From NCBI RefSeq assembly GCF_000003605.2, contig NW_003120431.1:153049-171815 (forward strand): a DNA stretch of 18,767 nt, written 5' to 3'. Below, piece by piece: positions 9,285 through 18,005 of this stretch. Made by a program: the position numbers and the translations under genes. Numbering within the stretch: position 1 is the first letter of the stretch; every line of letters begins with the position of its first letter. The notes beneath the pieces are model-generated. The model was not told the origin of the DNA and searched no databases. It worked only from the letters and a program-made list of their open reading frames with translations. The DNA is from Saccoglossus kowalevskii. Lineage: Eukaryota; Hemichordata; Enteropneusta; Harrimaniidae.

Positions 9285-9353
9285 TTTATTTGGACTGTTT
9301 ACTTTTATTAATTTGTGTGCTATGGAAGCAAAGTTATTATTTTAATATTTATT
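9285..9353 (-). terminator. Candidate polyadenylation signals of the peptidase gene
   Basis: AATAAA on the minus strand occurs at 9353-9348, about 120 nt after the stop codon, and again at 9309-9304 and 9290-9285. The first is the best candidate. In AT-rich DNA this hexamer is common, so the call rests on position. Confidence 0.4.
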
Positions 9354-9474
9354 TTTAGCAACATTTTCAAGTTGACCAGTTGCTTTTTAAATTGAATAAT
9401 TTTCAAGATATCTAGACTAGATATGTTTTTGTATTTACTAACTCTATTCACTCAATTTTTTGACAATGAACAGC

Positions 9475-9702
9475 TCAAAATGCGACAAAATTTACTCCTA
9501 TGAAATTCATGAGAAGTGCAACAAATGAAAGCGCCAGCACAAGGCTGACACTAGAGAGGTTTCCCACAGCCCCACAGACGCCATCTCTATATATGGGCAT
9601 TGTGTTGTTGATCATCCAGTGATATGCTAATTGGTTTCTCTTGTACAGTCTGTCGCCGATAGCAAATCGTAAGTCCTGGTTATACACGTTTAACCAATCA
9701 AT
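9475..9702 (-). CDS. XPNPEP2: Peptidase last exon with GPI-signal-like tail
   Basis: Acceptor ATTGCAG|ATTGA, ending in TGA. Encodes [20 protein letters not shown], then a short linker with a possible N-glycosylation site (NNT), a small-residue stretch GAVGNLSS and a hydrophobic tail of about 24 residues ([20 protein letters not shown] and on) ending four residues later. This is the layout of a GPI-attachment signal and favours XPNPEP2 over the cytosolic XPNPEP1. Confidence 0.9.
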   Translation of the reverse strand: MDWLNVYNQDLRFAIGDRLYKRNQLAYHWMINNTMPIYRDGVCGAVGNLSSVSLVLALSFVALLMNFIGVNFVAF

Positions 9703-12700
9703 CTGCAATATAGTGTAACAATATATTGTTATCTAGACTGACAGTTATTTTACAGCGAACAAAACACAATGTGCACCCCTAGGGATTAGCACTTTCATTT
9801 AAAGGGTAACCGCATCCTGTTTGAAATGGGTCCTATATGGCGCGTGCGTATCAGCGCGATTAGAATCCATTGTTTACGCGTATTACGGACACTCGCTGCA
9901 TTCCCTCTGTACAGTATATGGGGCGTGTGTGCTTTTTAATGTTACGTGTGACTAGAGAAATCGGAGTGCATGCATTTTCAAAGGATTCAGGAAGCACGTC
10001 TATGCACCATTTGCCAAGTTACACGTGAGTACGTACTGCTCGAAGAATGTATGTTAACTCTATTGGTTAGCGTACCTGCTTTAAACTACAATGCACTCCT
10101 TCACATCTCGTTACTCATATGTCATTGTTATAAAGTATAGTGGGTATTGTGTGATATGAAATATTAATAGTATGAATATAGCACTTTGGATTAATATACT
10201 TACATGCTCAGGTGACATTATCTCCCACATTATCAATTTATTTTGGAAAGGGACATAGGAAACAGGTAAAAACGTCATCCATGTTTGATTGCCGTAATTC
10301 ATCTGTAAATACAAAAATGAATTTCTTTCACATCAGTGGGTTTACCAATATTTTAAGTCTCAAAAATATATTACCCCAGTCTGTATTGCAAAAGGGCATT
10401 AGTAATTTGTATATCAATCTCACAGACATATGTATTTTTACCCTAGTCTGTGTTGCAAAAAGCGGTATGTATTTGTAAATAGGCACATGTCTTACCCTTC
10501 TCTGTGTTGGCGAAACCAAAAACACGTTTTCCAAACGCACACCGAAATCATCGTACTCATAATAACCAGGTTCTGAAAAAAGAGGTGGTATGATTAAGAT
10601 GATATATAGGCCCGATTACTATTAAACTGTAATCTTGCATTGGATTCACAGTACAGACACTAGATAAACCCTTACTTTTAAACTGACTATATTGAAGCTA
10701 ATTGACAATGACAAAATAGTAACTGATTGGCTCACCATTTGATATAAACATGCCAGTGTATAACGGCTCCTCGTTCCTTGTCTGCGTTTTCCCAATACGA
10801 ATTGGACCTGGTTATAAAATAGTTTGAATTAGTTTTTTTAGGGCTACCGTAGCAGTTGTTTTATTTATCAGCTCACAATATTATTAACACTGCTGTGTAC
10901 AAAATATTACTGTAATACGTAACTGAAGATTACAATTCAGTAATGCATATAATGTGTACCTTCACGTGCATTCAGACACGCCCCTACTCCATGACCAGTT
11001 CCATGTCCATAGTCTAAGCCTGAATACCAAAGATACTTCCTCGCTGCTGAATCCAGACCACTGCCTGGAAAGATACAATATATACAATATATTGTACATT
11101 ACGAAATGGGATGTTTCATTACAGAATAGAATGTTTACATTACAAAATAGGATGTGTGCTTTATGTGTATGTTGCAAATGGGATTGTTATCATTATTTCA
11201 AAAGGGGATATGTAAATTACAAATGGGATGTGTCATTACAGAATAAGTTATGTAAATTATAAAATGACATGAGTCAATATATTACAAAAAGATAATATTT
11301 TGCATTATAACATGGAGTAATACTGAATTTTGTAATTGATTTGTTCATGTTAACAGAAGGATGCTTGTAGATAAGAGAATGGGTTTTGTACATACCGGTA
11401 ATGGAATATACTTAGTAGTTTGTAGATAACAGAGTGGCATTTGCACATAACATAATGGATATTTAGAGAATTGATAATAAATTATACAAAATTATACATA
11501 ATATTATACAAAACTTAATTTGTGATACACATAAATAATGCTATTTCTCTCTAATCACTGACCATATGTTCGTTCTGGGAACACAGATAAGGCAAGTTCT
11601 ATATGTCCCATTAACACACGAGTATATGCTTCCTGTAAGTAAACGTAATTAAACATGTGAACAGTTCTAAATGAATATTATGAAATAATATTAACTGATT
11701 TGTAGAATATTACACGTATTATACATGCTCCAAATTATCTAGTTGTGTTGTAAGGTGGTACGTTCAGCAATATGAAATAAACGGTTATGTTATTCAAACA
11801 TTAACATCTTATCATAGTATAATCATATCAGCGCTACACACGATTTCAATAATTACCCGTTGTGCACGCGTCGGTATTCCGTAGTGAACTGTTCTTGTCG
11901 AATCGGTAGTAGCACCACATCTATTAACGTGAAATAAACAGACATGTAGTTTAAAGATCGGGATGTTAAATGTCAAACACTTGAGGTATTTGTTTGTAAT
12001 TTCCCACGAAAAATGTCAACAAATAATTACGATAGGATAGTTTGGCTGAACATATCGCTATTCTAAAAACAACATATTTGTCAAAGTAGTTCTCACTAAT
12101 AATATTCTAAATAGCACCATGTTGAATATCAAACTGTGATTATTTGTGTTATTTTAATAATGTTACTGTGTTGTTACTATTGTTTTAGTAAACCATATGT
12201 CAAGATGTTGTGTTGAAAATCTTAGAAATCCATATAACTATAAATTATGCTATAGTACTAACGAAAACAGTACGAATGTATCGTGAGCTAGAAAAGCCAC
12301 TTGGTTGTTTGATGAAAATTTCACATCATATTACAATTCAACTCACCTGAATTGCGCTCCGGAGTCCAGCAGATACAGTCCAGTATCAGTTATTGCTCTA
12401 TTGGTTTCTGTGGTTGCCCTGAATACAAATAGCGAAGTAAATATATTTAGTTAACATACTAGAGTCTATATTCAATTATTCAATTGCCAATTATCAAAAA
12501 TATTATATTAATTGATGATTCAGTTGATCAGTCCAATTGTGATTTCTTTATCCCGTAGTTTACTGTTTGATCAAATAATCGATTGATAAAACTGTAGTTC
12601 AGTGGTTGTTTGTTTGTTTGTTCGTTAGTTATTACTAGTGTGTATATAACTTACTTATAATGCACGACAGCTGCATTTGGTCCAAAAGCTGAAATAGTTG

Positions 12701-15700
12701 GAAAGCTCTCCATGATAAAATCCGGCTGTTGTCTGTGTAAAGAATAGTCATAGTTATGCTAGTTTAAACATAAGGCGTTAAGCTATCGATTCAGACAACA
12801 TTGCATCCGATGTTTATTTGGTCGTTAAAAAAAATAATATTTTTAAAGTTGGCTTTAAATATCAGATATTCTATTATGAAGAGATATAGGTTATGTAACT
12901 TTACAACTATATTATGTCCATATAATTAGATATGTCTTCATATAGATAGATATGTTGCAAAATAGTTACAGTGGCTGTCATATTTTTAAAATGACGATGG
13001 ATTGTTGCAATGTTTATAGTACTACACTAAATAACTTACGATCTGAACTCGAACAATTTTTCCACACATGTCATTTCACTCAACAACATAATATCCCCCT
13101 TTGCAATGTGTACCTGATAACAAAACAATACACGAACATTATTTTAATACAGACATTTTTTCTTACATGTAATACAATAATAGCTTTAAAGCGGAAGGGT
13201 CGTCACCTGCGCACGCGAGTTCCAAGCGATGATAACAACACACGCTAAAAACTTAAAAGCTCATGGGTTGTCGCTTGTCTATAAACATTGACACGCTATG
13301 GACCATCTGACGCATGCGCAGGTGACGACTCCCCCCCCCCCTCGCCATCTCCGACAAACTGTGAAATGTCTTATAAAATGGGTATTTTAAATACACGGAT
13401 GAGGTGTAAATACAAAAAAACTAGATGAGCGAAATTATTATCCATTTTTCCAAACAGTGTTAATTAATAATATACTATTGTTCTGCATACATTCTCACTT
13501 AGTACAGCTTAGCTCCACACAAACCTACTATTTACTTCATACTGTGTCCCCTCGTCGCACCACTCACACAACACAAGGCTTTAGCTGTGTATTGAATAGC
13601 CACAAAATTACGATTGATTGCCGTAAATATACTAATACTGAGACTCCTGTCTTCTCCAATATACACACAGTTCTATGTAAAAGCACGAAAGAAGACGCTG
13701 TTGTATACAGCAATGACAACTTACCTGCTCCTCTAACCAGTGAAAGAATTCGTTGAGGGCGATAGAATCTTGCAGCTGAAACACATCACATTGTCAATAT
13801 GAAATGCATAGAATTTGGCGACTATTGTGGATAATAATAATAATAATCTAAGTACGATATGTCGTTTCAGTAGCACACTTTATAAAATGGTTATTATAAT
13901 TTGATGTACGTACATAGCCTTCTATCATTCCAGTAATCTCAGCATTATTTTTAATTGATTTCATCAGTAGTACCGGTGATTGCTTCATCATCCGTTTAAT
14001 CTAAATAAATAAATACAAATATAAATGAACGAATGAATGAGTGATTTGATGAATGAATGAATGAATGAATTAATATACACATCAATATTGTTGGCTTAAA
14101 CTTAGTCATAAACGAATATCAGGTCCCCTTAATATATTAAGCTATCATTTTCACAACAAAATCGAAAATACTGAAAGTTAACAAGTATGACTCAATGTCC
14201 AGATACAAACATCACATGATGTATTAATGAATGAATGAATAAATGAATGAATGAATGAATGAATGAATGAATGAATGAATGAATGAATGAATGAATGAAT
14301 GAATGAATGAATGAATGAATGAATGAATGAATGAATGAATGAATGATGACGTGACTAATTGTCAACTTATCATAATAATTCACACTCACCTCAGGTACAC
14401 CACTGTATATAGCATAACTTGCGTGATCACTAATCCACACTTTTCTAATTGATGGTAGATTGGCCATTTGTGATAATATGTCCAAGAATTCTTCATAATC
14501 ATAGTGCCGTACGCAGTATTGAGACTGGTCAGTGTTCATGCAGTCCACGGATTTATCCAAATTTAGATGTTTTCGAATCTCTTCTTTTTGTACCTTTTCA
14601 CTTTGTATGAAGGTTCTAAATAAAAAATCAGATAAAGTAACAATATATTTTACGTCATGATGCATTGCGTAATCGTCTCCGTGAACACGAATCTTTTCCC
14701 GCTCTTGTATAGTCTTCGTCTCGACTTTTGCGCATCCTTATTTTGTCAGTATCAGCTTACATTTTGACATATCAGCGCTAGTGGTTGTCTCAATGTCCAC
14801 TCAGGCTCGTCCAACATTAGATATTACGTATAGACACCAAACAACCCGAGGACACGGTGATTAGTACCACGATACATTACGTAATCACTATATGACAAAT
14901 TACGCAACCAACCAATGACAAGTTGATTAATAAGCATACAATAGATGATGTAATCATCCTATGTCATATTGTGTAATATATGTCTGTAATATTTCACGTC
15001 ATCCGTATTACGCTATTTTCAACTTAAAATATGTAATTATTGTTGAAGGCAAACTTACACTGATTCAACGAACGTTACAATTGTGTAACTGAAGTACACA
15101 GGATTGTATGGGATATCAATACCTCGCAGGTTGTATAACCCTACCAAGAAAAAATGGTATAAGTTATATTACAATAATCCCGCTAGCGAAGACGTGTCGT
15201 TTGTAACCCATGGCGTTATATACGTAACTGTGGATTGAATTTTGTTTTGGTTTAGCCTTAGGCGTCAAAGGCGTCAACAAAATGGAAACTGCTGAAATTA
15301 GAAGTTAAGAAGTACGGCTTAATGTCCAGAATAAAACATTACGTGGTGTATTGATTGCATGATGTGCTAGTTGCAATTATTAAATGGATAGTTACAGGCA
15401 CTTTCGTCCAATCCATGCAACACGAGCATGTCAGCATTATATCTTCTCATTTCATGACGTACTTGTTCTATTTTGTTAGCCCAGTGGTTGCCTGAAATCA
15501 ATAAAATACTATGAAACAAGATGAACACTCCCTCCTCAAAGCGGCGCAGTTCGCTACGCACATTACACGAAAACAGTTGACGTCCACCGGCAGGTATGTA
15601 CATATATAGATAGGCATTGTGTCCCACACGCATTTGTAGAAAACAAAGGGGTCAAAACAAAAAAAAAGTTTAATAAACATTTCATTTCAAAATTCAATAC

Positions 15701-18005
15701 CAGGCTGGTGATTGTTTGGAAAATAGCCGATGTCATGAAAACTTTCAATGTCCTCACAAACTCACAAACTTGCGCCCTCTGTCGGTGGTTGTAAACCCAA
15801 ACATTATATTCAGGAACATTCAGGAACTGAACGGCGCAACTCACTTGATCACTCGTGTGAACAAGACCAAACTACTGAGACATCGGAATCAACTTTTAAC
15901 TGTACGGTCAAATAAATTACCAACGCATCAAGTAGTCCAGCTTCTGTATTCCGTATGAGGCTTATTCAAATTATCAACGCTGTGAAATTAACTATATTTA
16001 CCACTCCATATTTGATCCAGTATAAATATTGGTTCTACATCCGGGCATACTGGTCTAGCATGCCAAATATTGTCTACAAGATTCTCTTCGTGTGAGTACA
16101 TTCGAAGTTCTTTGGGCGATTGGAAAAACCATCTCTCATAGAAAATATACTCAGCTGAAAAATAATAATTATTTTATTATAATTTTGAGTGAACGAGTTT
16201 ATTATGATTATACTGTGTGCGTACAGTTAGATCAATTTGGCGGTTTAACAAATCGCCGAACCTGTAGGAAACAACGTTTCATCTGTTTAACCACAAGGAC
16301 AAAGACAAGAACACAAATAACATAAATGACTTACTTGCTGTAAGCAGAAAAGGGTCAAAGCCAACATCACTATCCGGAGGAAGAAACATGTCAAGCCATT
16401 CCCATATTTCCGGAGTGTTATAATCACCTGTTATATCATATAAGTTGAAATTATGTAAATAATATTAGTAAATTGTAGACTTTTTAGGGTAAGAGCGTTA
16501 AACGTCAAACTATTTATAACTGAAATACGTCCTGGGCAGACTATAACGACCTAGTAGTTCAGATCCCGTCGTATGCTCAGCGCAGTTTCAGTTGTAATGA
16601 TTGTAATATTCTACCGGATAAATGCGCGAAAGCCATTCTTAATCCCTCGAGAACTGTCTTTTTTGACATATTTTTGATAGATTTAGTATTTATGGTATTC
16701 TCAATTATGTTCATACATAGGTAGTAAACAAATAAAACAAGTGCATGGAATACACTTTAAATATGTACATTCGAAATACTTTATAGTGTCCTGGGTATAC
16801 GCAAACTACGTGACAGTGTCTAAAATACACTCGAATTACGTGATACAATAGTGGGAACACTCAACGTAATAGTGTTTGGGAACACTCTTACTACGAGTTA
16901 GTGTCCGGGATACACTCGAACTACGTAATACTACCTGGGATACACTTGAACTGCGTAATACAATCTGACGTACTCTCGAACTACGTGATACAATCTGAGG
17001 TACACCCTGCGTATTACCGTTGAGGCACTCCAATCACGATTTAGTGTCCGGTATACACTCGAACTACGTAATACAATATGAGGTACACCCGAACTACCTA
17101 ATACAATCTGAGTTACACTCGAACTACGTAATACAATCTGAGGTACACTCGAACTACGTAATACAATTTGAGTCACACTCGAACTACGTAATACAATATG
17201 AGGTACACTCGAACTACGTAATACAATCTGCGGTACACTCGAACTACGTAATACAATCTGGGGTACACTCGAATTACGTAATACAATCTGAGATACACTC
17301 AAACTACGTAATAGTATATGGGATACACTCAAAATACGTAATAAAATCTACGTATTAGTGATGGTATACTCTAACTATCCGTATATGTCTGTTTTACATT
17401 TACACTAAAATTACGTAAGTGTGTCTGGGTACAGATAAAACACTACTGTGCAGAAACGTTATACGAATTCTAGACAAATTAACGAACTTACTTGCTCTCA
17501 TCACGAGCCAATTACAGTCAAGTTGACGTTCCGCTTGTATATAATAACGAGAGTCAAGCCAAATCAGAGACATATTAAAAGTAACCACAGCAATACCTAA
17601 TATACAATCGAGAATGCGTTCGTGTTAGCGCCCTCTATCCAAACGTCGCACGATTTTGACTGGCAGTGCAAACAAGTGTTAGGTATGACACTACGGTAAA
17701 TGAATACAAAAATAGCACAAAAAGCTACGTCTTTTAGTAACATGATCTTAAGTTCGCGTATGGTGACGCCGTGACACCGATATGAGGCAATTAAAAACGT
17801 TATACCAAATCATTCTGAAAATCCTCGATATAAGCGCAACTATCGAATCAACTTTCAAACCATTACCGTAAAACGTATGCTTAATTAACATTGTAATTGC
17901 CGCCACTGATAGTCGGCACCGCCACATATATAAAAAGTTACCTGCTGTGCCGTCAAATCCAGTCAGCCAAGTCATTCTCCTATCACAGTTAGCAATGTAT
18001 TCACT
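9475..18005 (-). CDS. XPNPEP2: GPI-anchored Xaa-Pro aminopeptidase (XPNPEP2-like, family M24B), 5'-truncated
   Basis: Nineteen exons on the minus strand join in one frame to a TGA stop: 18005-17942, 17596-17492, 16427-16335, 16154-16002, 15491-15396, 15140-15059, 14615-14390, 14000-13914, 13775-13725, 13113-13040, 12732-12655, 12418-12347, 11920-11857, 11632-11563, 11064-10960, 10807-10736, 10572-10496, 10302-10204, 9702-9475. They encode 631 residues. The N-terminal creatinase-like domains show [42 protein letters not shown] and [10 protein letters not shown]. The C-terminal pita-bread domain has all five metal ligands: Asp in LLDSGAQF, Asp in ATTDSTRT, second His of HGTGHG, Glu in EPGYY and Glu in GVRLENV. 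The family removes N-terminal residues before proline. A hydrophobic C-terminus suggests a GPI-anchored ectoenzyme like vertebrate XPNPEP2. The catalytic His of VHEGP is Arg here (AREGP), so activity is uncertain. The leader and roughly 80 N-terminal residues are missing. Confidence 0.92.
9703..10203 (-). other. Peptidase intron before last exon
   Basis: Intron of 501 bp. It contains a CpG-richer patch (9835-9935) with an imperfect direct repeat of TATATGGCGCGTGCGT (9834-9849 and 9915-9930). No gene seen. Confidence 0.5.
10204..10302 (-). CDS. XPNPEP2: Peptidase exon r
   Basis: Acceptor ATTTACAG|ATGAA and donor GAGCAT|GTAAGT. Encodes [20 protein letters not shown] then [13 protein letters not shown]. 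Relatives have L.FE..(T/S).VP; here the Glu of that motif is Leu ([10 protein letters not shown]). Confidence 0.88.
10496..10572 (-). CDS. XPNPEP2: Peptidase exon q (two metal-ligand Glu)
   Basis: Acceptor TTTTCAG|AACCT and donor GAAGG|GTAAGA. Encodes [20 protein letters not shown] then SPTQRR. Glu of EPGYY and Glu of RLENV are the fourth and fifth metal ligands. Confidence 0.93.
10736..10807 (-). CDS. XPNPEP2: Peptidase exon p
   Basis: Acceptor AACCAG|GTCCA and donor AAATG|GTGAG. Encodes [20 protein letters not shown] then FISN, aligned to GPCGISYKTFSDEPLEAGMI. Confidence 0.88.
10960..11064 (-). CDS. XPNPEP2: Peptidase exon o (HGTGHG motif; catalytic His replaced)
   Basis: Acceptor TTTCCAG|GCAGT and donor GAAG|GTACAC. 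Encodes [20 protein letters not shown] then [15 protein letters not shown]. The second His of HGTGHG is the third metal ligand. The usual NVHEGP reads NAREGP. Confidence 0.92.
11094..11330. repeat. Degenerate minisatellite of about 20 bp
   Basis: Variants of ATTACAAAATGGGATGTGTC recur with 19-24 bp spacing; ATTA(C) starts at 11098, 11118, 11139, 11192, 11216, 11235 and 11256. The array lies in the intron between exons n and o (11065-11562) and decays gradually to its right. Confidence 0.7.
11563..11632 (-). CDS. XPNPEP2: Peptidase exon n
   Basis: Acceptor CTTACAG|GAAGC and donor ATATG|GTCAGT. Encodes [20 protein letters not shown] then RTY, matching EAYTRVLIGNIDLSRLIFP. Confidence 0.9.
11857..11920 (-). 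CDS. XPNPEP2: Peptidase exon m (second metal-ligand Asp)
   Basis: Acceptor TTAATAG|ATGTG and donor CAACGG|GTAATT. Encodes [20 protein letters not shown] then QR. The usual DGTTD(I/V)TRT reads [10 protein letters not shown]: the ligand Asp is kept but the preceding DG is CG. Confidence 0.9.
11921..12346 (-). other. Peptidase intron l-m, no further feature
   Basis: Intron of 426 bp, AT-rich; nothing beyond the splice sites is supported. Confidence 0.55.
12347..12418 (-). CDS. XPNPEP2: Peptidase exon l (first metal-ligand Asp)
   Basis: Acceptor TATTCAG|GGCAA and donor TTCAG|GTGAG. Encodes [20 protein letters not shown] then GAQF. The Asp of LLDSGAQ is the first metal ligand. Confidence 0.92.
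12655..12732 (-). CDS. XPNPEP2: Peptidase exon k
   Basis: Acceptor TACACAG|ACAAC and donor TATAA|GTAAGT. Encodes [20 protein letters not shown] then AAVVHY. FPTIS..GPNAA..HY is the substrate-side catalytic motif; its histidine (in HYK here, HYAP/HYSP in relatives) is conserved. Confidence 0.92.
   Translation of the reverse strand, partial: TTAGFYHGELSNYFSFWTKCSCRAL
12733..13039 (-). other. Peptidase intron j-k, no further feature
   Basis: Intron of 307 bp, AT-rich; a short ATAGATATG direct repeat occurs near 12920-12955. Confidence 0.5.
13040..13113 (-). CDS. XPNPEP2: Peptidase exon j
   Basis: Acceptor TTATCAG|GTACA and donor AGATC|GTAAGT. Encodes [20 protein letters not shown] then FEFR, aligned to VPKGTVDEFSGAEIVDKFR. 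Confidence 0.85.
13199..13329. mobile_element. Small CpG-bearing element with terminal inverted repeats
   Basis: GTCGTCACCTGCGCA (13199-13213) is the exact reverse complement of 13315-13329. Pairing continues inward as one mismatch then three matched bases. The interior is about 100 bp with no coding capacity. A run of 11 C follows directly (13331-13341). It lies in the intron between exons i and j (13114-13724). No target duplication is obvious. Confidence 0.5.
13331..13341 (+). repeat. Poly-C run (11 nt)
   Basis: Uninterrupted cytosine run bordering the inverted-repeat element. Confidence 0.8.
13725..13775 (-). CDS. XPNPEP2: Peptidase exon i (51 bp)
   Basis: Acceptor GTTTCAG|CTGCA and donor GCAG|GTAAGT. 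Seventeen codons, [17 protein letters not shown], matching VRDAVAVIRYLVWLEKN. Symmetric phase 0 exon. Confidence 0.88.
13914..14000 (-). CDS. XPNPEP2: Peptidase exon h
   Basis: Acceptor TTATTTAG|ATTAA and donor GGCTAT|GTACGT. Encodes [20 protein letters not shown] then EITGMIEGY, matching SPVMMTKAVKNSKEQALLKASH. Phase 0 at both ends. Confidence 0.88.
14049..14070 (+). repeat. Short (TGAA)n tract
   Basis: About five perfect TGAA units plus diverged ones just upstream (14028-14043). It is in the same intron as the long tract at 14227-14346. Confidence 0.8.
14227..14346 (+). repeat. (TGAA)n microsatellite, about 30 units
   Basis: Tetranucleotide tract with one AATAAATG interruption near 14240. 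It lies in the intron between exons g and h, ending about 45 bp from the exon g donor. It produces a spurious HSFI-repeat open frame fused to exon g on the minus strand. Confidence 0.95.
14390..14615 (-). CDS. XPNPEP2: Peptidase exon g
   Basis: Acceptor TTTATTTAG|AACC and donor CTGAG|GTGAGT. Seventy-six codons, the longest internal exon: [40 protein letters not shown] then [18 protein letters not shown]. It corresponds to the variable strand-helix part of the second domain (VRIWIGTSYTMYGIYEMIP). The (TGAA)n microsatellite starts about 45 bp into the next intron. Confidence 0.88.
14616..15058 (-). other. Peptidase intron f-g
   Basis: Intron of 443 bp. Words such as TTACGTAATC and AATTACGCAACC suggest small dispersed repeats: GGTTGCGTAATT also occurs at 8472-8483. 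No gene seen. Confidence 0.45.
15059..15140 (-). CDS. XPNPEP2: Peptidase exon f
   Basis: Acceptor TTGGTAG|GGTTA and donor CAGT|GTAAGT. Encodes [20 protein letters not shown] then IVTFVES. The family signature is W.(F/Y)NLR..DIPYNP.F(Y/F)SY. Confidence 0.92.
15396..15491 (-). CDS. XPNPEP2: Peptidase exon e
   Basis: Acceptor GATTTCAG|GCAAC and donor TGCCT|GTAAC. Encodes [20 protein letters not shown] then [12 protein letters not shown], matching the start of the second creatinase-like domain (GSTWQEKVSGVRSQMQK..AVLLSALEETAW). Confidence 0.9.
15492..16001 (-). other. Peptidase intron d-e
   Basis: Intron of 510 bp. Overlapping open frames on both strands (15498-15958) show no domain. The word GCGCCCTCT near 15772 recurs at 17629 and may mark a dispersed repeat. 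Confidence 0.5.
16002..16154 (-). CDS. XPNPEP2: Peptidase exon d
   Basis: Acceptor TTTTTCAG|CTGAG and donor AGTG|GTAAAT. Fifty-one codons including [20 protein letters not shown], aligned to TNLVDLVWGSERPPVPNQPI of XPNPEP2. Ends in phase 1. Confidence 0.9.
16335..16427 (-). CDS. XPNPEP2: Peptidase exon c
   Basis: Acceptor TAACAG|GTGAT and donor AGCAA|GTAAGT. Encodes [20 protein letters not shown] then [11 protein letters not shown], matching TTPIVTWLLTEIPAGGRVGF and DPFLLS. Confidence 0.9.
16775..17440. repeat. 30-bp minisatellite with a TACGTA core
   Basis: The unit is about TACACTCGAACTACGTAATA then CAATCTGAGG. From 17065 to 17340 ten units follow at exactly 30 bp, with TACGTA at 17065, 17125, 17155, 17185, 17215, 17245, 17275, 17305 and 17335 and a TACCTA variant at 17095. 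More degenerate units extend on both sides. The array lies in the intron between exons b and c (16428-17491). Because 30 is a multiple of three, repetitive open frames appear on both strands; I do not treat them as genes. Confidence 0.93.
17492..17596 (-). CDS. XPNPEP2: Peptidase exon b
   Basis: Acceptor CCTAATATTAG-type AG|GTATTG context (..TTAG|GTATT) and donor GCAA|GTAAGT. Encodes [20 protein letters not shown] then [15 protein letters not shown]. The WxDSRYxxQAxxQxDCNW block is diagnostic of eukaryotic XPNPEP1/2. Confidence 0.92.
17597..17941 (-). other. Peptidase intron a-b, no further feature
   Basis: Intron of 345 bp; nothing beyond the splice sites is supported. Confidence 0.55.
17942..18005 (-). 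CDS. XPNPEP2: Peptidase exon a (first recognised exon)
   Basis: Acceptor TTTCTACACAG|AGT and donor GCAG|GTAACT. Encodes [20 protein letters not shown] and then A, matching NEYIGQHDERRAWITGFTGSAG of XPNPEP2 and SEYIAPCDCRR of XPNPEP1. The frame stays open upstream to an ATG at 18074 (see findings), but the polypyrimidine tract and AG favour an acceptor. Confidence 0.88.

Larger units (their letters stand above)
6602..9474. other. Intergenic region between WDCP and the Xaa-Pro aminopeptidase gene
   Basis: About 2.9 kb between the 5' end of WDCP and the 3' end of the peptidase gene. The part next to WDCP (6640-7030) is richer in CpG. The rest is AT-rich. Open frames at 6730-7056, 7402-7611 and 8265-8456 (plus) have no recognisable domain or splice context. 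No tRNA- or rRNA-like sequence was seen. Confidence 0.55.

Noticed and set aside
10954-11262. Plus-strand open frame of 102 codons
   Set aside because: It is antisense to exon o and extends into the degenerate 20-bp repeat.
13457-13756. Plus-strand open frame of 99 codons
   Set aside because: It overlaps peptidase exon i in antisense and has no recognisable domain.
14192-14389. HSFI-repeat tail attached to exon g
   Set aside because: It is read-through of the exon g donor (CTGAG|GTGAGT) into the TGAA microsatellite, not protein.
15498-15958. Several overlapping open frames on both strands
   Set aside because: Intronic, mutually overlapping and without domains; only the exon e segment (15396-15491) nearby is supported.
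16836-17358. Repetitive open frames on both strands (SNYVIQSE and [10 protein letters not shown] repeats)
   Set aside because: They are created by the 30-bp array, whose unit length is divisible by three. No start context, domain or splice support; the region is an intron of the peptidase gene.
16775-17440. CRISPR array
   Set aside because: Units are contiguous with no unique spacers, and the context is a eukaryotic intron. The same holds for the 35-bp array.
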